DNA of 41,594 nucleotides from Bacteroidales bacterium (GTDB taxonomy: Bacteria > Bacteroidota > Bacteroidia > Bacteroidales > UBA932), in assembly GCA_017546125.1 (NCBI GenBank), contig JAFYXO010000005.1:1-41594 (forward strand), read 5' to 3'. Made by a program: the position numbers and the translations under genes. Below are positions 1 to 7,463 of this stretch, piece after piece (positions within the stretch are counted from its first letter, which is position 1; each line of letters begins with the position of its first letter). The notes under the pieces were generated by a model. That model was given only the letters and a program-made list of their open reading frames with translations, did no database searches and had not been told where the DNA came from.

Positions 1-447
1 GAGTGTCGGGATATAATCGACAAGTGGTGTTATGCCCTCAAATATATGTCCAGACTGGACAAACTCCCGAAGGAGTTCCAGAAGGAGGTATTCCGAAGAC
101 TCTTCGAAGCTTCTGAAATCGCCCAATTCAGCGAAGACAAAAGGATAAAATACGAACAAGAGATGATTTCAGAACGTGATTATAACAATATCCTGGCCAC
201 AGCACGCGAAGAGGGGCTGAAGATGGGACACGAAGAGGGCTATGATAAAGGCCTCTTTGAGGGCCGCGAGATAGGTCGTGAAGAGGGCCGTGAAGAAGGT
301 CGAGAAGAAGGCCGAGAAGAAGGTCGAGAAGAAGGTCGTATAAAAGAACGTCAGGAAATAGCTAAAAGATTAAAGAATTTAGGCATTTCCGATGTCGTCA
401 TAGCTGAGAGTTCCGGACTGACTATTGATCAGATAAAAGAGCTATAG
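1..447 (+). CDS. Rpn-family PD-(D/E)XK nuclease/putative transposase, C-terminal part (5' end outside window)
   Basis: The reading frame is open from the first base, so the gene is cut by the window edge; an internal ATG at 46 should not be taken as the start. The visible 148 residues match the C-terminal half of Rpn (recombination-promoting nuclease) family proteins. They show a DKW..ALKYM..L motif, a helix ending before an ISERDYNN motif, then a charged stretch of GREEG repeats and a short helical tail. The catalytic PD-(D/E)XK core would lie upstream and cannot be judged. Family members are often multicopy and annotated as putative transposases. The assignment rests on the characteristic spacer and REEG tail. 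A terminator-like hairpin follows at 474-507. Confidence 0.75.
   Translation, partial: ECRDIIDKWCYALKYMSRLDKLPKEFQKEVFRRLFEASEIAQFSEDKRIKYEQEMISERDYNNILATAREEGLKMGHEEGYDKGLFEGREIGREEGREEGREEGREEGREEGRIKERQEIAKRLKNLGISDVVIAESSGLTIDQIKEL
274..333 (+). repeat. Five tandem 12-bp units encoding GREE repeats
   Basis: Five consecutive near-identical 12-base units (consensus GGTCGAGAAGAA, varying at a few positions) lie inside the Rpn-family gene and encode the repeated tetrapeptide Gly-Arg-Glu-Glu. Their length is a multiple of three, so changes in copy number would keep the frame. Confidence 0.85.
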
Positions 448-473
448 TAACCTATCTTGTAAAGCAAACACAC

Positions 474-507
474 AAAGGGTAGCAGAGATCTCTCGGCTAC
501 CCTTTTT
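474..507 (+). terminator. Rho-independent terminator after the Rpn gene
   Basis: AAAGGGTAGC and GCTACCCTTT form a 10-bp stem that continues after one mismatch with GAGA/TCTC, and the plus strand then runs into five T. It sits 27 bases after the Rpn stop. It could also stop transcription from the minus-strand cluster ending at 607, although the minus side has a poorer T tract. Confidence 0.75.
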
Positions 508-606
508 GACTGCCACACGGCTACTAAAAGCATCTGTTAACAATGTACCTGGCTGGCTGGATGATGGACAACAGGATGAACGAGCTGGGCGGTAAATGGA
601 GGCAAA

Positions 607-1539
607 CTACTTGGGATCGAAGTAGAATGTATTTTTCGCTGTCACCGAGCCCACTTTCTGTGATACGATAATGGTATTCTCATCCTCAGGTAGGCAATAG
701 TCATACTTGTAGGTAATCTTATACAGATTGTCCTCTATAGCCTTTACTTGAAGATTAGTGGCATACTCACTCTTCAAAGTTGCCTTGCGTGAGCAGGTGA
801 CTCTCCTTCCGTCAAGCTCCAGATAATAGATGATCTCTCCCAATTTTTCACTGAAAGGGACGATAGATATCGCTTTGTACAATCTTCTGTAGTTGCTCAC
901 AAGGGCATCCACCTCATTCTGACGCTTTGCATCGAAGAAGTATTTGCGGAGCGCATGAAGCTCACTTATTGCCCTGTCGATATACTCCACCTCTGTAAAA
1001 TCTGAAGAGTAACCCTCTTCCCATTTCAGATATTTGTCGTATTGCTCTTTGTCCTGAGCCATAAACTCTGCTATAAGCTGGTCTCTTTTGTATGAAGGGA
1101 ACGGATATTTGGCATGCACCTCATATTTGTAGGTTTTGTCCTTTTTGTTGTAGATCTTTCTCCAATACAGCTCCGCATCATCAAGAAGAATATCTGAGAC
1201 GAAAGGCAATGATGCCGCAATGGATTCGATCTCCGTATTATATCTCCTTTTGGCATCCATTGAGTTCCCCTCCATAGAGATAGACTCATTGTATGTTTCG
1301 GTAGAAGATATATTGACAGCGACACTGCTCACTATACTCTGACGGATATTGGCCAGACATTGGGCCTTGGCCCCGTCAAGTGTCTCATTTTCGGCAGATG
1401 TCACGATATAGCCTGACTCCGAAAGGCCCAGCCATGATGGTGCCTTCTTGGCACTCTGGTCCACCACTTTCTCCTGTCCGAAAAGCATCCCTGCCACCAT
1501 TAAAAGGGCTACGGTATATATAAGTCTCCTTATTTGCAT
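607..1539 (-). CDS. Exported LPP20/FlgP-like protein, last gene of a five-gene envelope cluster
   Basis: A 310-residue protein with a signal peptide (basic MQIRR, hydrophobic core, cleavage after FGQ near residue 22). Residues about 35-100 read PSWLGLSESGYIVTS followed by an Ala-rich helix (GAKAQCLANIRQSI). This layout resembles LPP20/FlgP-type domains, where a conserved G-x-x-x-S-x-x-A stretch precedes a helix. The C-terminal third is predicted beta-rich and unrecognised. There is no lipobox Cys, so it is probably periplasmic or attached to an outer-membrane complex. Its ATG overlaps the stop of the gene at 1530-1997, implying coupled translation. The LPP20 likeness is my reading of the motif; the function is unknown. 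Confidence 0.7.
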   Translation of the reverse strand: MQIRRLIYTVALLMVAGMLFGQEKVVDQSAKKAPSWLGLSESGYIVTSAENETLDGAKAQCLANIRQSIVSSVAVNISSTETYNESISMEGNSMDAKRRYNTEIESIAASLPFVSDILLDDAELYWRKIYNKKDKTYKYEVHAKYPFPSYKRDQLIAEFMAQDKEQYDKYLKWEEGYSSDFTEVEYIDRAISELHALRKYFFDAKRQNEVDALVSNYRRLYKAISIVPFSEKLGEIIYYLELDGRRVTCSRKATLKSEYATNLQVKAIEDNLYKITYKYDYCLPEDENTIIVSQKVGSVTAKNTFYFDPK

Positions 1540-1997
1540 AATTCTTCGATTTTATCTTTAGTAACTACCATAAATTTTCTGATCTTGGATGTCTTCACAT
1601 TCATCCTGGAGATAGCTTTATAGAGCGCCTTATCCTGGTCTGACTCTATGGCTTTGAGTACAAAATCTGTCTGTGAAATTCTCTCATCGGTCTGCGAATC
1701 GACCACTTTTACTATCACAGCCAGTTCCAACACACATTTGGGTGGGATGGTTGCAGTCATTTCTGCCCCCTTCACCCTTATCTCCGGATAAATCACATAT
1801 TTGCTCTCCCCGGCCTCCACACCATTCTGTGTACACATCTGGACCATCTTCTTCTGAAGAATACCCTTCAACTCATCAGAGAGCTCTATGCTGTCAGGTA
1901 CATGAGGTTTCAGCACCACTGCAAACGAAGTCTCCTGTCCAGAAAGTGATACAAAAGCAATAAGAGCCAGAGACAATATCATTAAAAATCTCTTCAT
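1530..1997 (-). CDS. Small exported protein with a CsgG/FlgO-like fold signature
   Basis: 155 residues with a clear signal peptide (MKRFLMILSLALIAFVSLSGQ). The mature part reads as an alpha/beta domain: a long helix (LSDELKGILQKKMVQMC), a strand containing YVIYPEIRV, then alternating strands through LELAVIVKVVDSQTDERI and a final helix. The order 'helix, Y-V-I-Y-P strand, d-x-x-T-g-e strand' is typical of the CsgG/FlgO/TolB-N type of periplasmic domain. It lies 4 bases after the 323-residue gene and overlaps the next gene. No catalytic motif was seen, so it is probably a structural or assembly component. The assignment is by pattern only. Confidence 0.65.
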   Translation of the reverse strand: MKRFLMILSLALIAFVSLSGQETSFAVVLKPHVPDSIELSDELKGILQKKMVQMCTQNGVEAGESKYVIYPEIRVKGAEMTATIPPKCVLELAVIVKVVDSQTDERISQTDFVLKAIESDQDKALYKAISRMNVKTSKIRKFMVVTKDKIEELCK

Positions 1998-2001
1998 AAC
2001 A

Positions 2002-2973
2002 CTACTCCTCCCCTATTATCAGCCACACTTCACCCAAACCTTTCTGATATACGGTTACTGGGATATAGTATGGTTCATCTTTCAACATCTTCACAAGTGG
2101 CTTAACAAAACCACGGGTATCTATCGCCACCTCCTTGCCGGCAATGTTCTTGCCGTAAAGAGGGATTCTCACCTGCTCAAATTTCAACACATCAGCAGTT
2201 CTCTCATTGAATGAATATCTACCTTGGACTGTATTCTCTGAGAACCACAAATCGATAAGATCTGCCAACTCTACCGATTCGCCCTGATAGTCAAACTCCT
2301 CTTCGAAAGTGACATCAGCTGTATCAAACCTTCTCAAAGTAACCACCACCTCTCTGCCGTTGGCAAACATATCGTCGAAGTGGTTCTGAAGACCACGGAT
2401 AAAGTTGTCTTTAAAACTCAATACAGCCTCCTCAAGGAGAACCTCCACTGGGGCATTAGCACTTGAACCCACACCAGTATTGCCTGAGATAATCTTGGAT
2501 GTATAGGCATCATAGGCAGTAAGGTTGAATGAGACCTGTTTCTTGGGTCCTTTCTTCTTTACCTGATAATCGATATCCAGGATGATATCGGGCTTTGCCA
2601 CCCTTCTCAACTCATCCACAGGGCTCTCCATAATCATGGCGCCCGATTCATTGCTTGTTATCATAGAGACATCCCTGCTCTCATTCTGGATGTTTTTGAG
2701 GACACTCTCCAAAGACTGGATTGGAAACTCCTCCTTAGCCATAAAATCACCCATATATGAGATAAGGAGCCTGATCTCCGCATTGTTTTTAAGTGCAGCA
2801 TTGTAATCTGGGACCATCTCCTTCTGGCCATAAGATTCAAACTCCTGCACATAGCCGTTGCGAACACACCAAGCATCGCTTGGAACCACCATTATAACTG
2901 GTTTTTTGGCCTGTCCGAAAAGGGTGGAGCAGCCGATAACTGCCGCCAACACCACTGCAAATATTCTCCTCAT
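2002..2973 (-). CDS. Exported conserved Bacteroidota protein (DUF6175-like)
   Basis: 323 residues with a signal peptide ending near CSTLFGQ. Just after it comes KPVIMVVPSDAWC, and residues about 125-200 (KPDIILDIDYQV, then strands and a helix around VLSFKDNFIRGL) again read as a CsgG/FlgO-like alpha/beta domain. The C-terminal part (from about VVTLRRFD) looks like a separate domain involved in binding or assembly. I associate the N-terminal VVPSD..C pattern with the Bacteroidota family DUF6175, from memory and unchecked. It sits 10 bases downstream of the 172-residue gene and 4 bases upstream of the 155-residue gene. Its function is unknown. Confidence 0.7.
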   Translation of the reverse strand: MRRIFAVVLAAVIGCSTLFGQAKKPVIMVVPSDAWCVRNGYVQEFESYGQKEMVPDYNAALKNNAEIRLLISYMGDFMAKEEFPIQSLESVLKNIQNESRDVSMITSNESGAMIMESPVDELRRVAKPDIILDIDYQVKKKGPKKQVSFNLTAYDAYTSKIISGNTGVGSSANAPVEVLLEEAVLSFKDNFIRGLQNHFDDMFANGREVVVTLRRFDTADVTFEEEFDYQGESVELADLIDLWFSENTVQGRYSFNERTADVLKFEQVRIPLYGKNIAGKEVAIDTRGFVKPLVKMLKDEPYYIPVTVYQKGLGEVWLIIGEE

Positions 2974-2983
2974 ACCTGTATTT

Positions 2984-3502
2984 TTAAAATCCTGTACTCA
3001 ATTTGTTTACAAGTCCGTCTGCCTCCATCTTGTCCCTCAAATTATCAAACATCACCTGAACATAAAGTGCCACTTTGTAACCACCTCTCACCTGTCTGCG
3101 ATCCTGACCTGAAGGGACTCCGTCTGTGGTCACATTTATATATTTGATATACTCACCTCCTGTCAGGAAGAAGTCGATAAAATAATCCTTATTGTTGTCG
3201 AATGCATTGGGATCCTTGAAGATTGGAGGGGTAGCCATAGCAGACTCCATCCCTGGAAGACCTCTGAAGAGGGATGCATGGACGGCATTCTTTTTGGCCT
3301 GGACGATAGCATCATCCACCTTTTTACCATAACCCCAAACCTTTACAAATTTGGTCCCATCTACAGCCACCTTTACAGTGGTCACCTCATAATTTTCAAA
3401 GCTCTCCATAAGGGACTTGATCTCCCTTTTTGACTGTCCGAAAAGCGATACCGGAAGAGCCACCAAAAGGGCAATAACAATATGCAATAAAGACTTTTTC
3501 AT
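2984..3502 (-). CDS. Small exported LPP20-like protein of the five-gene cluster
   Basis: 172 residues with a signal peptide (MKKSLLHIVIALLVALPVSLFGQ). The mature part has a strand with VAVDGTKFVKVWGYGKK followed by an amphipathic helix (VDDAIVQAKKNAVHASLF), the strand-then-Ala-rich-helix layout seen in LPP20/FlgP domains. A stretch with FFLTGGEYIKYI and a C-terminal strand ending in VALYVQV completes a likely single compact domain. It follows the 517-residue barrel protein after 4 bases and precedes the 323-residue gene by 10, so it is almost certainly cotranscribed with them. It resembles the protein at 607-1539 in its N-terminal half, suggesting two related subunits in one assembly. Confidence 0.7.
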   Translation of the reverse strand: MKKSLLHIVIALLVALPVSLFGQSKREIKSLMESFENYEVTTVKVAVDGTKFVKVWGYGKKVDDAIVQAKKNAVHASLFRGLPGMESAMATPPIFKDPNAFDNNKDYFIDFFLTGGEYIKYINVTTDGVPSGQDRRQVRGGYKVALYVQVMFDNLRDKMEADGLVNKLSTGF

Positions 3503-3506
3503 ATCT

Positions 3507-5060
3507 CTAGAAATTAACTTTTACACCAAATGAAAAACCTGCCACTGCCTGTTCGTGTCCCTTTCCAACTGCAAGCATAATATCGTTGTAAAAGGCGTAG
3601 TAAGAACCCGCTCCAAAATTCACGGCAGCCTCAGCCTGAGCAAAAATCTGTATAGGGTATACCACCTGCCATGAGGCTCTGGCTCCCACACGACCCACAT
3701 ATGAAGACCAATCTGTGAGCTTGTAGTCTATATTGGCAATGGATACTGTAGAGAGTATATCCATACCAATTTGGATAAATGGCATTATTTCGACAGGGCG
3801 GATGGGCCTTACAGCGATACCCATACCAATAGCAGGAACGATATAACTTACACTCAGATCGTTATAAGAGTCTCCACCTATACCCACATCCAACATTACA
3901 TACCTGCTGGTACCCTTTGTATTTATATGGCTCAAAAATTCAAGGCCAATCTCAAAAGGTGAATATCCCCCAAAACCTCCTGCGACAGTAACACCCATCT
4001 TAAGGTCATTCTTCTGTTTCAAAATCATACCCTCCTCGATCTTAAGTCCCGATATCTGATAGAAACAAGATGGTTCTGTATCACCTGTAGCCACATTTGA
4101 ATTGTTTGCCACCTCTGTTGCCCTCACATAACCGACACTCTTCGAATCGAGATTGCCGTGCCTGTCCTCCACTATTTTGTGTACCTGGAAACGCTGTCCG
4201 TTGGTCACACCCTCTTTTGTACCGATCTTCGCTTTGATAGGGCGTGTACTGATGATGGAAGATGTGACATTCCAGTCATCAACCGCCTTCTCCGAACGGT
4301 AAAATGCTTGTGAAAATGCATTGTTGACAGCTTCACCCAAGCTTGTAGAAGAGCTTCCTGAGGCCTCTACGGTAGTAACATATTCCATTGGAAAAACCAA
4401 CGAATCGTAAAGGGCATTCTTCTGGGCCACCACCTCAGGAGAATCCTCATTATATATCCACGCTTCATAAAGCTGTTCCATCACCTCCTCACTGCACACC
4501 AACTGGTAAATGCTCGCCTTCAGCTCAGCAGAGTAACTCTTGTCCTTAGTATTCTCTTTAAGATTATAGTAATCCAGAACATAGACATAGCTCCCTTTCA
4601 CCAAATCGTAACCTTTCTCACCCAAAGCGGAAATACCCACCTTGGACACTTGTGAGTTAAGTATCTCCTGATCCCTCACGCTGTACATTCCCCTTTTGAG
4701 TATCAGCTCATCACTCATCATACCCGACGCATCCCTTTGGAACCAATATGATATTATCTCCTTTCCTACCCCTTCCCTCTCCAATGAAGATGTGATCAGT
4801 TCTGTCTCCACACTGTTTTTCCTGTCAGCCTTGATCAGAATACGGTCGGTAGGGATCTCATTCTTATCAAATTTCTCCCCAAAGCCCAATCCGCCTGCCA
4901 TACTGAAAATGCGTGCATCATAACTGTCACCTCTGTTGACAACTATCACAGACACACTGTTCCTGACATAATCATCATCCACCACATCGTTAACTTTAAC
5001 CTGCGCATCAAGCGACTGCACACAGAAGAGCATCGACAAAATAACCAATATCTTTTTCAT
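3507..5060 (-). CDS. Outer-membrane barrel protein with a FlgT-C-like domain, first gene of the five-gene cluster
   Basis: 517 residues with signal peptide MKKILVILSMLFCVQSLDA. Residues about 30-230 form an unrecognised N-terminal region. Residues about 235-350 contain an Ala-rich helix (SLGEAVNNAFSQAFYRS) and then a beta domain with KIGTKEGVTNGQRF, a lysine/valine strand, DSKSVGYVRATEV and EEGMILKQK. That order resembles the SH3-like barrel at the C-terminus of FlgT proteins. From about residue 353 the sequence alternates hydrophobic and polar residues, with Gly-rich turns, and ends FSFGVKVNF. That end is typical of an outer-membrane beta-barrel with a terminal Phe. It probably anchors the products of the four genes downstream. 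The function is unknown. Confidence 0.7.
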   Translation of the reverse strand: MKKILVILSMLFCVQSLDAQVKVNDVVDDDYVRNSVSVIVVNRGDSYDARIFSMAGGLGFGEKFDKNEIPTDRILIKADRKNSVETELITSSLEREGVGKEIISYWFQRDASGMMSDELILKRGMYSVRDQEILNSQVSKVGISALGEKGYDLVKGSYVYVLDYYNLKENTKDKSYSAELKASIYQLVCSEEVMEQLYEAWIYNEDSPEVVAQKNALYDSLVFPMEYVTTVEASGSSSTSLGEAVNNAFSQAFYRSEKAVDDWNVTSSIISTRPIKAKIGTKEGVTNGQRFQVHKIVEDRHGNLDSKSVGYVRATEVANNSNVATGDTEPSCFYQISGLKIEEGMILKQKNDLKMGVTVAGGFGGYSPFEIGLEFLSHINTKGTSRYVMLDVGIGGDSYNDLSVSYIVPAIGMGIAVRPIRPVEIMPFIQIGMDILSTVSIANIDYKLTDWSSYVGRVGARASWQVVYPIQIFAQAEAAVNFGAGSYYAFYNDIMLAVGKGHEQAVAGFSFGVKVNF

Positions 5061-5075
5061 AGTCTGAATGTTTAG

Positions 5076-6446
5076 TTACACAAATATAGGATAAATAATG
5101 GAGATTACATAAAGAACTGCCATAGTCACAACACCCATAACCAATGTCATTACAGTCTGTGTCTTATAACCATTCTGAGGAGAGAGACCACCGAAGTTGG
5201 TCACCACCCAGAAATAGCTGTCATTGGCATGGGAAACGGTCATGGCACCCGCTCCGATCGCCATCACCACCATAGCCGCCTCAAATGGGGTGGTCATCCC
5301 CAGCACATGCATAAGTGAGGCATCCGAGAAATAGAGCCCCATAATCCCTGCAGTGGTGGTAATTGCCACAGTTGATGACCCCTGCGCACTCTTCAGGATG
5401 GCTGCCATCACGAAGGGGAAGAAGATCCCAATGCTCGACAGGATCTGCGACTGCGACTGGATATATTGGACAAAACCGGCATCCACTATCACCTGTCCGA
5501 GGACACTACCGGCAGCTGTAATGAAGATAATCGGACCGGAGGTCTTCAACGCCTCCTGCGTCATATCATAAAGTTCTCCTGATATTTTCCCCCTCACCAA
5601 CAGTGGCAACGCCGCCACAAGACCTGCAGCCAGGGCAATTATAGGCTTCCCGAGAAATGAGAGCAATGCACCCCAGAAGCCGCCAATGGAGAGGATTGCC
5701 ACGATAGAGCCCCCCGCCATAAGGACAATCGGCACTACAATAGGTGCCAGGGATGCAAAAACACCGGGAAGGTCGTGACTGTTGTAGACATTTGATATCT
5801 CATCCACATCGAGCTCCTCCTCAGACTTCACCCTTTTTCCTATATATCCTGCAAAAATATATGCTGCGCACAATGGAAATATGGAAATCAACATACCCAT
5901 CACTATCACCAGCAGCAGATTGTTCTCAAGCCCCAACATACCGGCAGCTGCAATAGGGCCCGGTGTGGGTGGGATGAAGACATGGGAGACATACAATCCT
6001 GCCGAAAGGGCCACGGTAAGGGTCACAGAAGAGACACCGCTCTTCCTACTGAGCCACTTCCTGATAGGATTGACAATGATAAAGCCGCTGTCACAGAATA
6101 CAGGGATAGAGACTATCCAGCCTATCAGCATTATGGCCAATTGGGGATACTTCGGACCTATTACCCTTATGATAGCATCTGCAAGACGTATGGCAGCACC
6201 CGATTTCTCCAGAATGACACCTATCAGCGTACCCAAAATTATGACAATACCTATGCTGGCAAAAATGGACGAGAACCCCTTGCCTATCACCCCTGGAACT
6301 TTGTCAAGTGGGATACCCACTACGACAGCCAGGATCAAAGAGACCCCCATTATAGATAGGAATGGGTGAATTTTCCATTTGGAAATGGCATATATCATGA
6401 TGGCCACAGCCACCACGAAGGCCAATATAAGTGAAGTTCCTGTCAT
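5076..6446 (-). CDS. GntP-family organic acid:proton symporter
   Basis: 456 residues, almost entirely hydrophobic, with about twelve or more membrane segments, the usual size for GntP/GntT/DsdX permeases. Family hallmarks visible are the early KWKIHPF segment, FCDSGFIIVNPI, the Pro-rich loop FIPPTPGPIAAAG and the C-terminal SHANDSYFWVVTNFGGL. Family members import gluconate or related sugar acids or D-serine with protons; the substrate here cannot be read from sequence. No gluconate kinase or dehydratase is nearby. It is divergent from the M28 peptidase gene (46-base gap) and only 15 bases upstream of the five-gene envelope cluster, with which it may share a transcript. Confidence 0.9.
   Translation of the reverse strand: MTGTSLILAFVVAVAIMIYAISKWKIHPFLSIMGVSLILAVVVGIPLDKVPGVIGKGFSSIFASIGIVIILGTLIGVILEKSGAAIRLADAIIRVIGPKYPQLAIMLIGWIVSIPVFCDSGFIIVNPIRKWLSRKSGVSSVTLTVALSAGLYVSHVFIPPTPGPIAAAGMLGLENNLLLVIVMGMLISIFPLCAAYIFAGYIGKRVKSEEELDVDEISNVYNSHDLPGVFASLAPIVVPIVLMAGGSIVAILSIGGFWGALLSFLGKPIIALAAGLVAALPLLVRGKISGELYDMTQEALKTSGPIIFITAAGSVLGQVIVDAGFVQYIQSQSQILSSIGIFFPFVMAAILKSAQGSSTVAITTTAGIMGLYFSDASLMHVLGMTTPFEAAMVVMAIGAGAMTVSHANDSYFWVVTNFGGLSPQNGYKTQTVMTLVMGVVTMAVLYVISIIYPIFV
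5081..5088 (-). promoter_or_regulatory. Candidate -7 element (TATATTTG) for the five-gene envelope cluster
   Basis: Read on the minus strand this is TATATTTG, a match to the Bacteroidota -7 consensus TAnnTTTG, 20 bases from the start codon at 5060 and overlapping the end of gntP. No TTTG lies at the right distance upstream, so the call is weak. It would let the cluster be transcribed apart from gntP. Confidence 0.35.
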
Positions 6447-6464
6447 AATTTCAGTTCAAAATAG

Positions 6465-6480
6465 TACCTTTGCAAAAATA
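6465..6480. promoter_or_regulatory. Back-to-back -7 elements between gntP and the M28 peptidase gene
   Basis: TACCTTTG at 6465-6472 on the plus strand and TATTTTTG on the minus strand (CAAAAATA at 6473-6480) abut each other in the 46-base gap between divergent genes. Both fit TAnnTTTG. Neither has a convincing TTTG at the -33 position, so this is a candidate pair of overlapping divergent promoters. Confidence 0.4.
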
Positions 6481-6492
6481 CACAATACATTT

Positions 6493-7428
6493 ATGAAAAG
6501 GGGCAATTTTTTACTTTTTATTCTACTTTTTGCGACCACATTTTGCAAAGTAAGTGGTCAAAACACAGATTCACCTCTCTACAGTGACAAATACTCACAC
6601 AAGATCATATACCACCTGACAGACGAAAAGTTCCAGGGGAGGGAGTCGGGCACAGAGGAGCTTGACGGAGTGATCAGATACATCTCGAAAGAGTTCAAAA
6701 AAAGCGGCTGGAAAGTGACACTGCAGAGTGCCACTGACACCGAGCTGACAGCAGCCATAGGGGAACCAAGACCGGGAAGAGTCTACCCAAAAAACATCAC
6801 AAACATCATCGCACGTATCGACGGTCAGGAGAGTGACAAATATGTAGTGATCGGAGCCCATTTCGACCACCTCGGAAACAAGGAGGGGCTTGGAATCCAC
6901 CCAGGTGCTGATGACAACGCTTCAGGTGTAGCAGCACTGCTCAACCTTGCAAAAATGATCAAGGCTACAGGGACACCAAAATACACTATACTCCTCTGTG
7001 CATGGGATGGCGAAGAGAAAGGGCTTCTGGGCTCAAAATACTTTGTAGCCAACAGCCAAGTGGAGGATATAATGTACTATATGAACTTCGATATGGTAGG
7101 GAGGACTGCAGACCCTGCAAACCCCGAGATAGTCTTCGCGTGGAACAACAACTTCCCCCAACTTCTGGACCACTGCAAAACTGCCCAGACCAAAACCCCG
7201 ACCCCATTCGGAGTTATTTATGACGAAAGGACAGGTGACGGAAAAGGTGGCTCAGATTATGCACCATTCTCTAAAAAGAATGTCCCGTTTGTAGCCTGGA
7301 TGGAGGTAGAACTCCACGAGGATTACCACAAACCCGGCGACACACCGGACAAAATATGCTGGGACAAATTGAAAAAAGCGACACTCATATCATATTGGGT
7401 CATTTATGAGTGGATATTTTCAAAATAA
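6493..7428 (+). CDS. Exported M28-family zinc aminopeptidase
   Basis: 311 residues from the ATG at 6493. The frame is open further upstream, but that would run into gntP and lose the signal peptide (MKRGNFLLFILLFATTFCKVSGQ). M28 metal ligands are all present: H123 and D125 (GAHFDHLG), D140 (GADDNASG), E174-E175 (WDGEEKGLLGS), D200 (NFDMVG) and H279 (DYHKPGD). The pair E174/E175 supplies the general base and a zinc ligand. The length is that of a bare catalytic domain with no PA or C-terminal insert. It should remove N-terminal amino acids from peptides in the periplasm or at the surface; a glutaminyl cyclase-like activity is possible in this fold. It is followed after 35 bases by nagA. Confidence 0.88.
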   Translation: MKRGNFLLFILLFATTFCKVSGQNTDSPLYSDKYSHKIIYHLTDEKFQGRESGTEELDGVIRYISKEFKKSGWKVTLQSATDTELTAAIGEPRPGRVYPKNITNIIARIDGQESDKYVVIGAHFDHLGNKEGLGIHPGADDNASGVAALLNLAKMIKATGTPKYTILLCAWDGEEKGLLGSKYFVANSQVEDIMYYMNFDMVGRTADPANPEIVFAWNNNFPQLLDHCKTAQTKTPTPFGVIYDERTGDGKGGSDYAPFSKKNVPFVAWMEVELHEDYHKPGDTPDKICWDKLKKATLISYWVIYEWIFSK

Positions 7429-7432
7429 TTTT

Positions 7433-7440
7433 TAACTTTG
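7433..7440 (+). promoter_or_regulatory. Candidate -7 element upstream of nagA
   Basis: TAACTTTG matches TAnnTTTG and lies 23 bases before the nagA ATG. No clear TTTG is found 19-21 bases upstream. Confidence 0.4.
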
Positions 7441-7463
7441 TATGACCCAAAAAATGGATTAAA

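Noticed and set aside
5881-6369. Plus-strand frame of 162 codons inside gntP
   Set aside because: It is an antisense shadow of the permease gene, with Pro/Ile-rich content mirroring the membrane helices and no recognisable motif.
6379-6492. Upstream start for the M28 peptidase
   Set aside because: It would overlap gntP by 68 bases and remove the signal peptide from the N-terminus. The ATG at 6493 is preferred.
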